Made by a program: the position numbers and the translations under genes. From Nothophaeocryptopus gaeumannii (taxonomy: Eukaryota > Ascomycota > Dothideomycetes > Mycosphaerellales > Mycosphaerellaceae): a stretch of DNA of 64,000 nt. Shown piece by piece: positions 32,085 to 42,408 of the stretch; the stretch's first letter is position 1, and each line of letters begins with the position of its first letter. The notes beneath the pieces were generated by a model, which was not told the DNA's origin, did not search any database, and worked only from the letters and a program-made list of their open reading frames with translations. The stretch covers positions 992,001 through 1,056,000 of the forward strand of contig JASISA010000022.1 in the NCBI GenBank assembly GCA_031771865.1, given 5' to 3'.

Positions 32085-32712
32085 ATGGGCGCGTGTCTCT
32101 CGTGCCTTGGACTGAATAATCGCCCGCAATCGCATGGGGTATGTCACATGTCAAGAAGTAGGAGCCAAGCCATCTATTGTCTCTATCCTACTCCACCTCT
32201 ACATACATCGGACCTGGCACTGCATTCCTCTATCAAACGTGGCTGACAATGTCTCAACCCACAGGGTGACCTCGATCGCATCCTAAACTCCGAGCAGCCC
32301 ATATATGGCACCATCGAAGACAATGTCATTGTCCCCCCCGATGAAGAAGAGCTGAGGAGAGAGCGAGAAGCGTTGGAATACATCACCGCGAGTGCTGCAG
32401 AGTGCGTGCGGAAGCAAAGAATTCGACGATACCTTCTAATCTGGTTACAGTCACATGATCGATATTCTGCATCCTATGCATTCTGGTCTAGACCGCAATG
32501 GCGCTCCAGTAAGCAGTCACAACAAGGTCGACCAAGACAGCCTTCCAGAGCACACCCCAGGAGAATCTGCACTGGCTCAAGACAGCCCCGATGGTTCAGA
32601 ACAGGCTGCTTGGCTGCTTAGCGTGCAAGCTGCGCAAGCGGACACCATACAAATACCGCAAAGAGGAGCGCTCGTAATGGACATTAATCTCCTACGCGGT
32701 TTCACTTCATAA
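32085..32712 (+). CDS. LAMTOR1: LAMTOR1/Ego1-like lysosomal (vacuolar) membrane anchor of the EGO/Ragulator complex
   Basis: Three exons: 32085-32138, 32265-32401 and 32451-32712, with introns of 126 nt (GTATGT...GGCTGAC...CACAG) and 49 nt (GTGCGT...TTCTAAT...TTACAG), give about 150 residues. Exon 1 encodes MGACLSCLGLNNRP: Gly2 and nearby cysteines are the N-myristoylation/palmitoylation signature of LAMTOR1/Ego1, which tethers the Ragulator/EGO complex to the vacuole so Rag GTPases can recruit TORC1. The next exon has an acidic segment, a YGTI motif, and PDEEELRREREALEYIT, matching the helix I recall from fungal LAMTOR1-like proteins; across the second junction follows ADHMIDIL. The rest is a Ser/Glu/Asp-rich tail ending MDINLLRGFTS. 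The exons are short and in different frames, so unspliced sequence reveals the gene poorly. The 3' end could include a further exon. Confidence 0.78.
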
Positions 32713-33308
32713 ACACTTAATACAGATCGCCGAGGCCGGGCACGAGGTACTCGCAACAGCAATGCATGCGCTCTGTCAGTTGTATTGCTGGCAATTCACG
32801 CACCGTCCTTTATGATCTACGCCGTGTTCACGCAGCTGAATACTTGGATGACGACATCCGGATCCGAATTGAACGTCTCGCGCAAGCCGACCGCACGCAT
32901 GTATTCCCAGCAACCTCATGAAATCCGTCACGTGTCTCTCTAGCGTATCAATGCCAGCGGCTTGGAGGTTGGAGATTGGAGATGTCAGGGGAAATGTGAG
33001 AGCGAATGCGAGCATCTTGGAGAGTCACTGGAGATGCAGAAGGTAGCACGACGTGGTTGCGACTCAACAAATGGAAGGTTTGATCATCGTGCGCTAGTCC
33101 TGATCCAGGTCTCGGTACCCTTGTCAAGCCTCCAGACGACCCCAGGATTCAGACCCACGTCCATCTCATCCTCAGCCGCGAGCGAGCCGACCTACTCTCT
33201 CCGCTTAGTCAGGCAACAAACGAAAATCACGATTCTGACACGTTCTGGTCCTACCTACATAGTCCAGTCGCAACCTGGTGAAGCGTCTGCTACTTGATCA
33301 TCACTGCC
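32713..33308. other. intergenic, one weak minus-strand ORF
   Basis: About 600 bp. A minus-strand ORF at 32776-33015 begins with ATG, has 79 codons and contains REHGVDHKGRCVNC near its end, which has a faintly conserved look, but I cannot assign it to a family and do not call it a gene. The rest is the promoter of the following regulator. Confidence 0.4.
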
Positions 33309-35103
33309 ATGGCGAGAAAGATAGCGGCCACAGCAGCAGATGTAGAGGGTGGGAGCTTTCCCTTTGTGATCTCCAATGGGCCGAAAGGACCTACAGATCC
33401 AGCTGTGAGAACGATGATACGCAAGCAAGCTATGAAGGATGTGGGAATTGCGCGAAGAAGACAAGGGAAATATGGGCGCACAAATCAGGGCCAAGCTGTT
33501 GTGTTCAAGGTCACTGAGCTCGAGGACACTGATATCCCAATTCGGTCCGTGCAGCGCAACGCAGCGAAGAAAAGCACCAGCAGCACTAGCAGCAAATCAT
33601 CAGGATCCTCTGCATCGGACTCGGTCAGCCCTGAAGCACACACAGACGAGACGTCCGCAACGGAGTACGAAGACGATGGCAACTGCACCTCCTTGACAGT
33701 TCACCAATCACAGCTTCCATCGCCGGAGATAATCTACGAAATACCAGCATACCTAGGTGTCGACACTGGATACGAGAACGCGCGCTGCCGATTCGGAATC
33801 GACCTAAACATGCTGACTGTACTTACGAGCTTCAACATTGGTAAATCGACAATAAGCCAATTAGCTGCAAACCCCTCGCGACTCAACACCTTGCTGCTCG
33901 ACGATCCACTATACTCATACCTGCCATTTGTGCCCAGCCGATATGGGTCTAGTAAAGTGTTGGCTGCCGTTTCCGACTGTCTGCTTGCCAAGGCCAGCGA
34001 TGCACTTGCCCCTGTGCCTGGAAACGACGCAACGCTCTTCAAGCTCTACGCAAGGGCTTTGCGGTGTTTGCAGGATGCTATTGGGGATCCGAAATCGTGT
34101 AAGCATCGAGCGAGCTGTCATGTCTCCACCCAGCGTACTAATTCCTTCCACACAGCCGCTTCTGCCGATGTGCTCTGCGCCATTCAAATGATGAGTATCT
34201 ACGAGGTTAGTATCCGTCAATAAAGTGCGCATGTTACAAGTAACTAACACTAATATCCGTATAGCTCTTGGATCCCACTCGAGGCGCAGCTTGGTCTCAG
34301 CACATCGCTGGCAGTGTGCGGCTTGTGCGACATCGCTCCTGCAAACAGTTTGAAACGGAATACGAAAAGGCAATCTTCGCTGGCCACGTGGGACCAGTCG
34401 TGTCGGAAGCGCTGTTCAACAATGAACGTGGTAAGTCGCCTGAGCATTCTGGGCCTGTCTTCACCGCTAAGTCATTGTTCAAGCCTACCTGGCTCAGCCT
34501 GAATGGATGAAGCTCTACCGCTCGCTGGTGCAGGAGTCAAATCACTTGACCGAGCGAAGTGAGCTGGTAATCAATGTACGGAGCATCATGTTCCATCTCC
34601 CTGGAATGTGGAATGATGTCTCGACGATAGTCATGGATGACGAGTTTCTTTTCGACGACGAACGTTTAGCAAGCATGGCGGCTCAGTGTCGTGAAGTGCA
34701 CGCAGAGTACTTGAAGTGGCTCGAAGATTACAAGGCACACACAGTAGTCACCTCGTTCACACAGCCAACGGCAAAGGAACTTGAGCTCAGAAGGGAAATC
34801 TTCGGGTCCGCACTGGAATGTCTCCTGATTGTGAAACGTTTACTGGCGTCAACCTGCGATACCGACCGTCTACGATTGGAACCTGAGGTACAGGCTTTGG
34901 GGCATCTGGTCATCGACCTACAAGATCAACCTTCGGCAAAACACTCCTGGCTCTTCACCGGGCATGAAATTGGGGTTGCACAAGTCTGTTTGGCCACGAA
35001 ACATGCTTTCGAGGAAGACGTCAAGGACTGGACGCCCAAAGAACAACGATTGGCCATGAGAGAGAGATATATTCTCTGGAGTGGTTCTCTTCGCGGACAC
35101 TAG
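33309..35103 (+). CDS. fungal-specific transcription-factor-domain protein lacking a zinc cluster
   Basis: Four exons (33309-34098, 34156-34205, 34265-34430, 34484-35103) with introns of 57, 59 and 53 nt give about 541 residues. All three junctions keep frame, with the branch-point TACTAAT in the first intron and CTAA-type sequences in the others. The start is the ATG at 33309; upstream the frame only has TTG. There is no Zn2Cys6 cluster. The N terminus instead carries FPFVISNGPKGPTDPAVRTM followed by QAMKDVGIARRRQGKYGR, a motif seen in a class of fungal regulators-like proteins that keep only the regulatory domain. A Ser/Thr-rich linker follows, then the helical Fungal_trans_2-type domain (GIDLNMLTVLTSFNIGK, SIYELLDPTRGAAWSQHIAG, RSIMFHLPGMW). 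It is probably nuclear; targets are unknown. Confidence 0.85.
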
Positions 35104-35168
35104 AACTATACGCGAACAACTGAAGTATAACGTGCTACAGTACATGACTGAAATGTTCGAAGGTCGGA

Positions 35169-35798
35169 TCAAACATCCCTGGCAGCGGCCTGTCCCGCTC
35201 TCCAAAGAGCCATAATCGGAATGCCAATCGACCAGGCATAAGCCCCGGTTCTAACCTATCGGACTCGTCAGCACACAGTCACCACAGAACACGATTCAAA
35301 AAATGCACTCACATAAGCCAGGAAATCGTTTGAAACCGTCAAATAAAGTCCCATGTAAAGCGCCCTCGCCGTGAAAAAGCTCATCGCAACAGCATTCAAA
35401 TCTTCCGCTGGCAATCTCGCCAGGTTCCCAGCAATCATGGAAGCGGCGAAAAGTGGGAAGACCTCCATGGAATTCAAATGGGCTCCGCAGGCTCTGGAGA
35501 GATGGTTCCAGAGTTGGGTCGGGATTTTGCCTTTCCAGATGTCGAGGTTGTTACGTGGCTACAGAAATGTTAGAATAGACTCATCTAAGTCTGAAGCATT
35601 GGTCAGGCCATACGTAGGACAAAGAATGCCCTTCATAGGTCTAACCTAGAGTCTTACCATGGCGTTGGATTGCTGGTTCTTTGTGGCGAACATTAGGCGT
35701 GAGAGGTAGTAAAAGTGGGGGGCGAGGCCGAGTCCGAAGGCCAAGGGGATCGCGGTGTAGGAGTAGTTGTATGGAGGAGTGGTGGAGGTTGAAGACAT
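35169..35798 (-). CDS. MAPEG-family membrane protein
   Basis: Three exons, 35658-35798, 35313-35558 and 35169-35255, with introns of 99 nt and 57 nt in phase 0, give about 157 residues. MAPEG proteins are small four-helix membrane enzymes related to microsomal glutathione transferases and eicosanoid enzymes. Evidence: a first helix with YSYTAIPLAFGLGLAPHFYY, then the loop RNNLDIWKGKIP, the central signature RACGAHLNSMEVFPLF, the second and third helices (AASMIAGNLARLP, FFTARALYMGLYLTV) and a last helix VRTGAYAWSIGIPIM. The central N-x-x-E-x-F/P pattern is characteristic. Exons are short and cross frames. Substrate is unknown; many fungal members are unassigned. It ends only about 65 bp from the stop of the convergent regulator. 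Confidence 0.85.
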
Positions 35799-36345
35799 GT
35801 TGATCGCAGAGGGTTGTTGATGTTTAAATGGGGTTAATGGTCAATCTGAGACTGGAGTGCTGGTGTCCTTGCGTTGTGAACTTGTGTTGTGAAGCTGGAA
35901 GTATTGATGGATGGAAACAGAACACTTGCTCGGGAATCTCTAGCTCCTATATATCGTCTTCTGAAGAGAGTGCCATATACAGATCCTCCTTCATTGTTTT
36001 CCAGAATGGTGACCAGTACTCGAATTAGGTCGCTGGTACCTGCTGCCAATCTGGGATTAGCATGTCCTTTTCGCTTCAAGGGTGAATCACATGCGGGGTC
36101 TTTCGGGACCTCAGTTGTGCAGTGGGCTGAGAGAGAGTTTAGAAATTGACCACAGAATCCTAGTCGCAATGACATAACGAAACAGCAGAGCGCCGCGGCC
36201 ACATGCAAGCTCACAGTCTCACTCGCGACATACCGAGGCCCTCTTTGCGGCAGACATGCGATACATGCCGCTCTTGTTTATCCGCGAGCCTAGCGTAGTC
36301 ACAGAAGTCTGATATACATATCCACCCCGAGCGACACCCTGGATC
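35799..36345. promoter_or_regulatory. divergent promoter region, MAPEG / Zn2Cys6 regulator
   Basis: About 550 bp lies between divergently transcribed genes, hence both promoters. It has AT-rich segments near 35925-36000. No gene and no recognised operator. Confidence 0.5.
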
Positions 36346-38881
36346 ATGGACGAAATCCCCTCACATCGCGCCTGCGCGTCCTGTAGAGGCCAGAAGGTGC
36401 GCTGTATTGCCGACGAGGGCAATCCGGATACTTGTCAAAGATGTGCGAGAAGCGGCCGGCCCTGCGTGTTCACGCCGTTGCAGAAGCGAAAGCAGAGGAA
36501 ACGGACAGACACTCGCGTGGCTGAGCTGGAGAGGGAGATGAGGCAGATGAGGTCCATGTTGAAGCAGCAAGATGAGGGAGGCGGAACGAGGTCGAGCAGT
36601 CAAGAGGCAGCTGCCTCAGCTGTTCAGCCGAGGGGTTTGTGGTATACGGATCAGAGCAACACTGGTGTGAGCTTGGGGCAGGCAGGCAACTGGGAGCAGC
36701 ATACTCCGGAAGGCGAAAACACCAGCAGCAGCATCAAGTCCACGGCCAATGCGTTGGAGAAGCATAGTAGAGGGCCTGCGCCTGCTCTATGGCCCACGAG
36801 ACTGCCTGACTATCCTCCTTCGACTACTGGAGACGTTATCGATAACGGCTTGATCAGCCTGGCTACCGCGAGAGAGCTTTTCGAAACGTACAAGAGAGAC
36901 TTGTTTCCACACTACCCGATGGTCTATGTTCCACCTTCGATGACGTTCGAGGAGATGAGGCTCGGCAAGCCCGCTCTCTTTCTAGCTATCATCGCCGCCG
37001 CATCCGGCAAGGAGAACTCGGATCTTTCGGCGGCTCTGGACAAGGAAGTATTGCAGTGCTATGCTACGCGCAGTCTGGTCCAGTCACAGAAGAGTTTGGA
37101 GTTGGTGCAGGCGTTACTCATCTCTGCTGTGTGGTATCATCCGCCAAGTAAGTACTTGTCAGACTTGAAGTCCTCGTAGGCAGCTGACAATTGCGTAGCC
37201 AAGTTCGGACAGCTCAAATATGTAAGTCACAAGTTTTGATACCATCTCGAGTTACGAAGTGGGCAGGCTTAGTGTCATCCTAACATCTACGCAGTATGAA
37301 TACATTCACATGGCAGCTACCATGGCTATGGATATTGGTATTGGATCAAGACCGGTCACGCAAAGAGGACGATTTGGAAGTCGGCAGTCTCGAATCAGCC
37401 CCAACTTGCATCCGGCGGAGGATGTTTCAAATCCAGACCTGAGTATGACTCCCCGAAGTCGGGACACGAGTCCAAATACCAGCAATATCGAGGCACGAAG
37501 AACCTTCTTGGCGTGTTACATCATTTGTGCCGGTGTATCGCTAAGCTTGAGACGGCCAAATATGCTGCGGGTCAGCAGCTATATCAGGGATTGTGTCGAC
37601 TACCTGGAAAGAGCTTCGAATGCCGCACCGACCGATCCGCTCCTGGTAGCATGGGTCCGATTGGCTATGATTGCCGAGGAAATAAGCCTAGGGTTTTGTT
37701 ACGACGATCCTGGCGGCATTGCGTCTCTGGCCGAATTGAGGACTCAGATGATGCTGAAGGACTTTGACACGAAGCTCACGAATTGGTATACCGACCTGCC
37801 GGAAACAAACCAGGACACTGGATCGCTCATGATCATGTATTACACCATACGGCTCTATCTTTTTGAGATCGCGCTTCACGTGGACCATTCGCCCGAGGAC
37901 TTCAGAGCACCGTACCAGATGGGTGGCATCTATCCTGCTCCCGACTGCGACGAAGTTCCCACACAGGTGCTCGCAGAGGCTGTGGCCGAATGTATCACAG
38001 GAGCACATCAATTACTCGCTACTTTCCTCACGATGGACGTCGACAGCCTACGAGCTCTTCCTGTCTTCAGCTACGTACGCATATCCTTCGCGGCTTTCGT
38101 TCTTGCGAAGCTGTCGCTATCAGCCGCGCATCCCGGAAACCGGATCGGCAAGATTCTGGACCGCAGCTCGCTCAAGATTGAGAGCCTCATGGACAGGGCA
38201 ATTTTGCACGTGAGGAACATCGTAGGTCCTAAGAGGAGTCGGGTGCCAAGTATATTCATGGCTTTGTTGTTCAAACTGAGACAGTGGTGCATGAACCCAA
38301 CATCGTTGATGGAACAGTCGGAACAGGAGGACGGCAAAGGAAGGCCTTTCATGCAAGACACCAACGGCGACATATACGATCATACAGACTCGCGATCAGT
38401 GAATGAAATTGGACAGCCAAGGATTACCGAGCACGTTAGCAGCACAGACAGCTCACCGCAAGCTGTGATAGACGGTTCCTCAAGCAGTGGTCGCGGATCC
38501 AGACAAGCATCAACGTCAGCAGTTCCTCCAGCATCTGGCATGGTAGCATGCAGTCAAGCCGTGCAAGAGCTGCAAAACAGCAGCAACAGCTCGCAGGGTG
38601 TCCCAAGCGGACTGCCGACGACTTCCTACGATCAGCTCATAGCCGCCTACACCGCACCAGGCGCTTCGAACCAGGCCTACGTACCAGCTGCGCTCGCACC
38701 CTCTGTCGAGGAACAAATGGCCGTCGACGAAACCCTTTTCCAGTTCCTGGGCGATATGGGCTTTCCTGAAGGAGGACTTACGGGTCTGGATGACTGGGCT
38801 ATGCCGATGCCTCAAGATTTGCCGAACATGAGCCAGATGGATATGATGAATTGGCAGTTTCCTCCTGATACTGGAGGATAG
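36346..38881 (+). CDS. Zn2Cys6 transcription factor (WAR1/LEU3-like)
   Basis: Three exons: 36346-37147, a 23-nt exon 37199-37221, and 37295-38881, with introns of 51 and 73 nt, encoding about 803 residues. The zinc cluster is at the N terminus: CASCRGQKVRC, an Asp/Glu/Asn spacer, CQRCARSGRPC (spacing C-x2-C-x6-C-x9-C-x2-C-x6-C), then the basic region QKRKQRKRTDTRVAELEREM and a short coiled coil for dimerisation. The middle homology region runs from about residue 165 (ATARELFETYKRDLFPHYPM) with the micro-exon encoding KFGQLKY in the conserved helix, then YEYIHMAATMAMDIG. The C terminus is acidic and hydrophobic (ETLFQFLGDMGFPEG), a likely activation domain. WAR1/LEU3-type placement comes from the cluster form; targets are unknown. 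Confidence 0.9.
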
Positions 38882-39239
38882 GCTGATACCTGAATGATCA
38901 TGAGGACATTGTCTATGAAACACCCCTCGGACGCAACGAACATTGGACTTTCGGCTGGCTCGTCGCCAGCCTTCTGCCCTGCATCCGGCTGCATCGACCT
39001 GACATGCAGATCGCACACGGCTTCCCGTGGACAGAACTGGAAACTGATTTTGGAAAGTTTGCAATTACGAGACCTATTCCTTGAGGCTCAACGCCCTACG
39101 AAACGGTGTCGTATGGACGATCTCGTACAGACCCCTAGTATCCTTGACACTGGACTTTTCTGGTGGTAGAAAGAACATCGTGGGCGATCGTGCAAATCAA
39201 GGCCGGATCAAGCCCGGGTATCAAGACCTCTGTTCTGGT
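38882..39239. other. intergenic with probable relic tail
   Basis: This holds the 3' end of the regulator gene. Minus-strand frames here (for example FVASEGCFIDNVLMI near 38900) show faint resemblance to the C-terminal part of DUF4246 proteins, suggesting the relic beside it once extended this far. The resemblance is weak. Confidence 0.35.
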
Positions 39240-39795
39240 TCATCACGTTCTTCGAAACACCGTCGCTGCTTTTGAGTCCGCCCCACCCTCAGTGCTCGCA
39301 GAAGCGAAGAGGATCGTTTGAATCCAAAGAGGAATTGATGGAATCACTTCCTCGATGGCTTCACAGAGCTCCTCGCCGCTTAGATCGAGATTGCTAATGC
39401 AGCTAGTGTTTTTGGCGTTTCCCTCTCGAAGATCGACTTGGCAAGGCAGCTACTGAAAATTCGAGGAGTAGTCTTTGGAGACGCCCTGGATGGCGGGTAC
39501 GAGCTCGCCATCACCTGTGTACGATGCGCAGTGCTCGAGGGGCACCGTTCGATCGGGTAGCATACGCGAGCGGCCGTAAATGAGCGGGAAAAGAGATGGA
39601 TGAACCAGATCAAGGACCTTGATGTCTGAGACCTCATCTGACCTCGAAGCGCCGCCCGCCTAATTACCTTCAGTGCATCCTTTACGTCCTCAAGCGGCAT
39701 GATTGCCTTCTACAACAGGGCCTTGGTGTCAACAGAAACGGCAGTATCGGAAATATAGACGCAAGCGCTGGCGTCGATCGCTTCGATAAAGCCGC
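39240..39795 (-). pseudogene. DUF4246 gene relic
   Basis: On the minus strand, three blocks from the fungal DUF4246 family appear in order. First EAIDASACVYISDTAV, then an in-frame TAG, then KAIMPLEDVKDALKVI. A frameshift near 39655-39662 leads to SDIKVLDLVHPSLFPLIYG with RSRMLPDRTVPLEHC. A second in-frame TAG at 39450-39452 sits where a Trp codon is expected in the QWLPC motif (read as Q-stop-LPC). NTSCISNLDLSGEELCEA, EVIPSIPLW follow and correspond to the family's Asn-Asn-Leu-His-Pro block and the I-x-L-W block. After that the frame closes with two stops. The intact family is much longer (several hundred residues) with no assigned function. Two stops, one frameshift and missing ends show that this copy is non-functional. 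Confidence 0.8.
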
Positions 39796-40120
39796 GTTGG
39801 TTGCACGTGGTGTGGATTCGAGAAAGTCTTTTTGAGGGAGAAGTCAAGATCTGTTTGTCGAAAAATATAAACGTACTGCGACATGTGATGGAAGCAAAGA
39901 CAGTTTGTGATTGGTGGGTTGCCTTGAAAGTGGAGCTTGCTGCCTAATTGCCTGATGAACGCCACATGAAGGATGAAGCCCAATGTACAATTTGTGAAAA
40001 CACGCCTGCAGCTCAATGTGCAATAATGGCACATACCAATACAAATGCTTCCCGGCCAAAGGAGGGTATCTTTTTGAACTCGTCCAACGCCAAAGACTCC
40101 AACGCTGCGAACAAAGATCA
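39796..40120. other. intergenic, no gene seen
   Basis: About 325 bp upstream of the DUF4246 relic, reaching the ATP-grasp stop. An open frame crosses it but shows no family similarity beyond the relic. It may hold the decayed N-terminal part. Confidence 0.35.
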
Positions 40121-41452
40121 TCACAACTCATGCGGAGGGTCGTGCCTCGTGCTGACGTCTCCTTCGGTGTCCAGCTCTTTCTTGGACGTTGAGTCAAGCA
40201 GTCCTCTGACTCGCTCAAGTTCCTCGCCCTTGGGTTCCCATATCAACTGCAGCTGGAAAAGCGTCGGCAGCTGAAGGCCCGCTCTTCTGCATATGCGGTA
40301 GTACTCTGTGAGAAGGAAAGGCTGAACGATCGTCGGCATAGGGTCTCTCCACTTCCAAATCACGTCTCGTGCAAAGACCAAACGGCGCATGTGCTTGAGC
40401 CACACTCCAAAGGTTGCATTCTTGTGCTCCCACATGAGCATCCCGGCAGCGACCTGAAAGTGACTCTCATGTCCTAACATCTTCCTCGGCGGTCGGATGG
40501 GTCGCTCAATCTCTTCCTTCGATAGTGTGCCTGTGATTGCGCGCGCAAGAAAGGGTGTGTTACACCAGAGGTGGACTCCAGATGTAGCCCGCGGATTGCA
40601 CTCAATGGCGAACACGCCATCAGCGGTTTCTACAAAGTCCAATGCAATCTGTCCGCTAAATGCCGGCATGCTTGCGACAAAGTCGTGGATGTAGTCGTAC
40701 GCCGGAGGATGAAATTTCTGTTGAAAAAAAACACTGCTGCTGCCATCGATCGTCTCCAGCACAGGATAGACGCCGGTCGCCTCCACTTGGCCACTTCGAA
40801 CCACGCTGTAGCTGCAGTAGCGATTGCCGACAAGCCATTCCTGCGCAATGTGGTGATTGTGCTCGCCGATATCAATGTCTTCCGGAATGGATTCGCCCGG
40901 CTTAAGATGGTAGACACCGTTGGACGCGCGCCCAAAAACTGGTTTCAAGGCCATACCGTTCGGGTACTTGTCGATGGGCAAATTCATCACATCATCCATG
41001 TTCTTGCAGAGATATGCCTCGGGCACGCCAAGTCCGATGCTGCGCATAAGTTGAGAGAATTCGTACTTGTGGTGTAGCCGGAGGAGAGTTTCAAAGGGTG
41101 GCGCAAACAGTCTGGAGATAATTTCGGGCTCATCGCTGTCTGCTAGTGTAAAGATCTCCTCGTGTATTGGCACGATCATATCGATGTTCCAGCGCAGAAC
41201 AAGTTCTTTGACGGCTCGGACATATCCATGCGCGTTGTCGTGTGGCGCAGGGATCTGGGCGCTCACTTTGCTTGCCCGCGAGAACTTTAGAACATGCCAT
41301 CCCATCGGATCCACCACAAAGACCGTGTGTCCAGCCCAGTAGAACTGGCGGGCGAGGTCAAGTGATACCGGGAAGCGGCCATTCGTAAGGAGGATTCTCA
41401 TCCGCGGTTCATTCTTGTAGCGGGGATTGCCATTCCTCTTCCGAACAGGCAT
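40121..41452 (-). CDS. ATP-grasp enzyme of unknown substrate
   Basis: A single-exon protein of about 443 residues with the ATP-grasp fold used to activate a carboxylate with ATP and join it to an amine or other nucleophile. The N-terminal domain has MRILLTNGRFPVSLDLARQF, the pre-ATP-grasp nucleotide-like fold. The A/B domains span about 115-330: KYEFSQLMRSIGLGVPEAYL, KPVFGRASNGVYHL with the ATP-binding lysine and the flexible loop, and the C-terminal metal-binding pattern IALDFVETADGVFAIECNPRATSGVH (conserved E..N-P-R). Start is the ATG at 41452; a second at 41401 also leaves the full domain. The C-terminal extension is helical and basic. Fungal mycosporine clusters use an ATP-grasp enzyme, but no partner genes of that pathway are seen here, so the substrate is open. 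Confidence 0.85.
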   Translation of the reverse strand: MPVRKRNGNPRYKNEPRMRILLTNGRFPVSLDLARQFYWAGHTVFVVDPMGWHVLKFSRASKVSAQIPAPHDNAHGYVRAVKELVLRWNIDMIVPIHEEIFTLADSDEPEIISRLFAPPFETLLRLHHKYEFSQLMRSIGLGVPEAYLCKNMDDVMNLPIDKYPNGMALKPVFGRASNGVYHLKPGESIPEDIDIGEHNHHIAQEWLVGNRYCSYSVVRSGQVEATGVYPVLETIDGSSSVFFQQKFHPPAYDYIHDFVASMPAFSGQIALDFVETADGVFAIECNPRATSGVHLWCNTPFLARAITGTLSKEEIERPIRPPRKMLGHESHFQVAAGMLMWEHKNATFGVWLKHMRRLVFARDVIWKWRDPMPTIVQPFLLTEYYRICRRAGLQLPTLFQLQLIWEPKGEELERVRGLLDSTSKKELDTEGDVSTRHDPPHEL

Positions 41453-42408
41453 CGTCCAGGGTGTAGTCAGATGCCAAAAGGAAGAATCGCGTATCTTGCC
41501 AGTAGATCGAAGCTAGGTGTACGTGTGCAGGATAGGCAGAAGCTATACAGAGACCAGATGCGTGAGATGTGAGCCTTCATGTACTTACTGACTATACATC
41601 ACGATGTCTCACTTGCAAGGGCGTTTGACAATGCAGCGGACGCAGCAGGCCTGCTGACGTGCACAGTTCGGCGAATAGTTGTGATCCGGCGCCCGCCCGG
41701 CATGGATTACAGCGAGCATTATGGAGATGTATGCGAAGCCGTGTGATCTTGGAGTGATGTCAGATAATGTTGGTCGGAGTCTGGCGGGTGCGTCTGCGTG
41801 TGCGTGTGCAGTTTTCACACGGCGGATATGGAAAGACGAGATCCGCAGCTGGCGCCAAGAAAGTCACGTGCGGATCTCGCACGGACCGCATCCATCTCAA
41901 ATCTGCTTTTCGGTCGGCCGGCACCCGAGGACGGTCCTTTCTCCGTTGCACATCATCTGGCCATCAACCATCAACGCCGCCGAGCAAAGATGACTATTCA
42001 TCACGACGCTCGCACGCATCGCAGTATCAAATATTGAAAGGCCAATCATTCAACTATCACTCTCCGCGGATGCTCTACAAAACGCCCTGTTGCCAGCCCA
42101 TTGATGTTCCCGAGGATTAGATGCCGAGAAGTGTCCAACCCAGTGTGTGTCTCCGTGTGGCCGTCGTACCATTGAGTGCACATGCGACACCGAGCAGCGT
42201 GGTGCTCGCGGATTGCAGCCAGGATGTGGGATCCGGTTGGCGAGCGCGCTAGTGCGTACGGGTGGGCATTCCCAGGAACCAACTGGAGTGGTCCTTGTGA
42301 TCGTCTGCTGCGTCGAGTGCATCGAACCCGTTCCTCTTCTTCCATGTGTTCATCAGCTTGAGCCATCAAAACTTCAATCTCCAGAACAATCCCGAACACT
42401 TCCCTGGA
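41453..42408. other. intergenic, no supported gene
   Basis: About 950 bp between two minus-strand genes. Antisense-overlapping frames occur on both strands (41767-42120 and 42046-42399). A minus-strand frame contains MAQADEHMEEEERV and HHAARCRMC, but it has no family match and I do not call it. The left part near 41453-41700 is the ATP-grasp promoter. Confidence 0.4.

Noticed and set aside
31758..32147. 129-codon minus frame with VQVQVQ repeat
   Set aside because: It is produced by the CACCTG minisatellite and opposes the LAMTOR1-like exon.
32776..33015. 79-codon ATG-initiated minus ORF
   Set aside because: Short, no family recognised, and only a faint conserved-looking tail; insufficient for a gene call.
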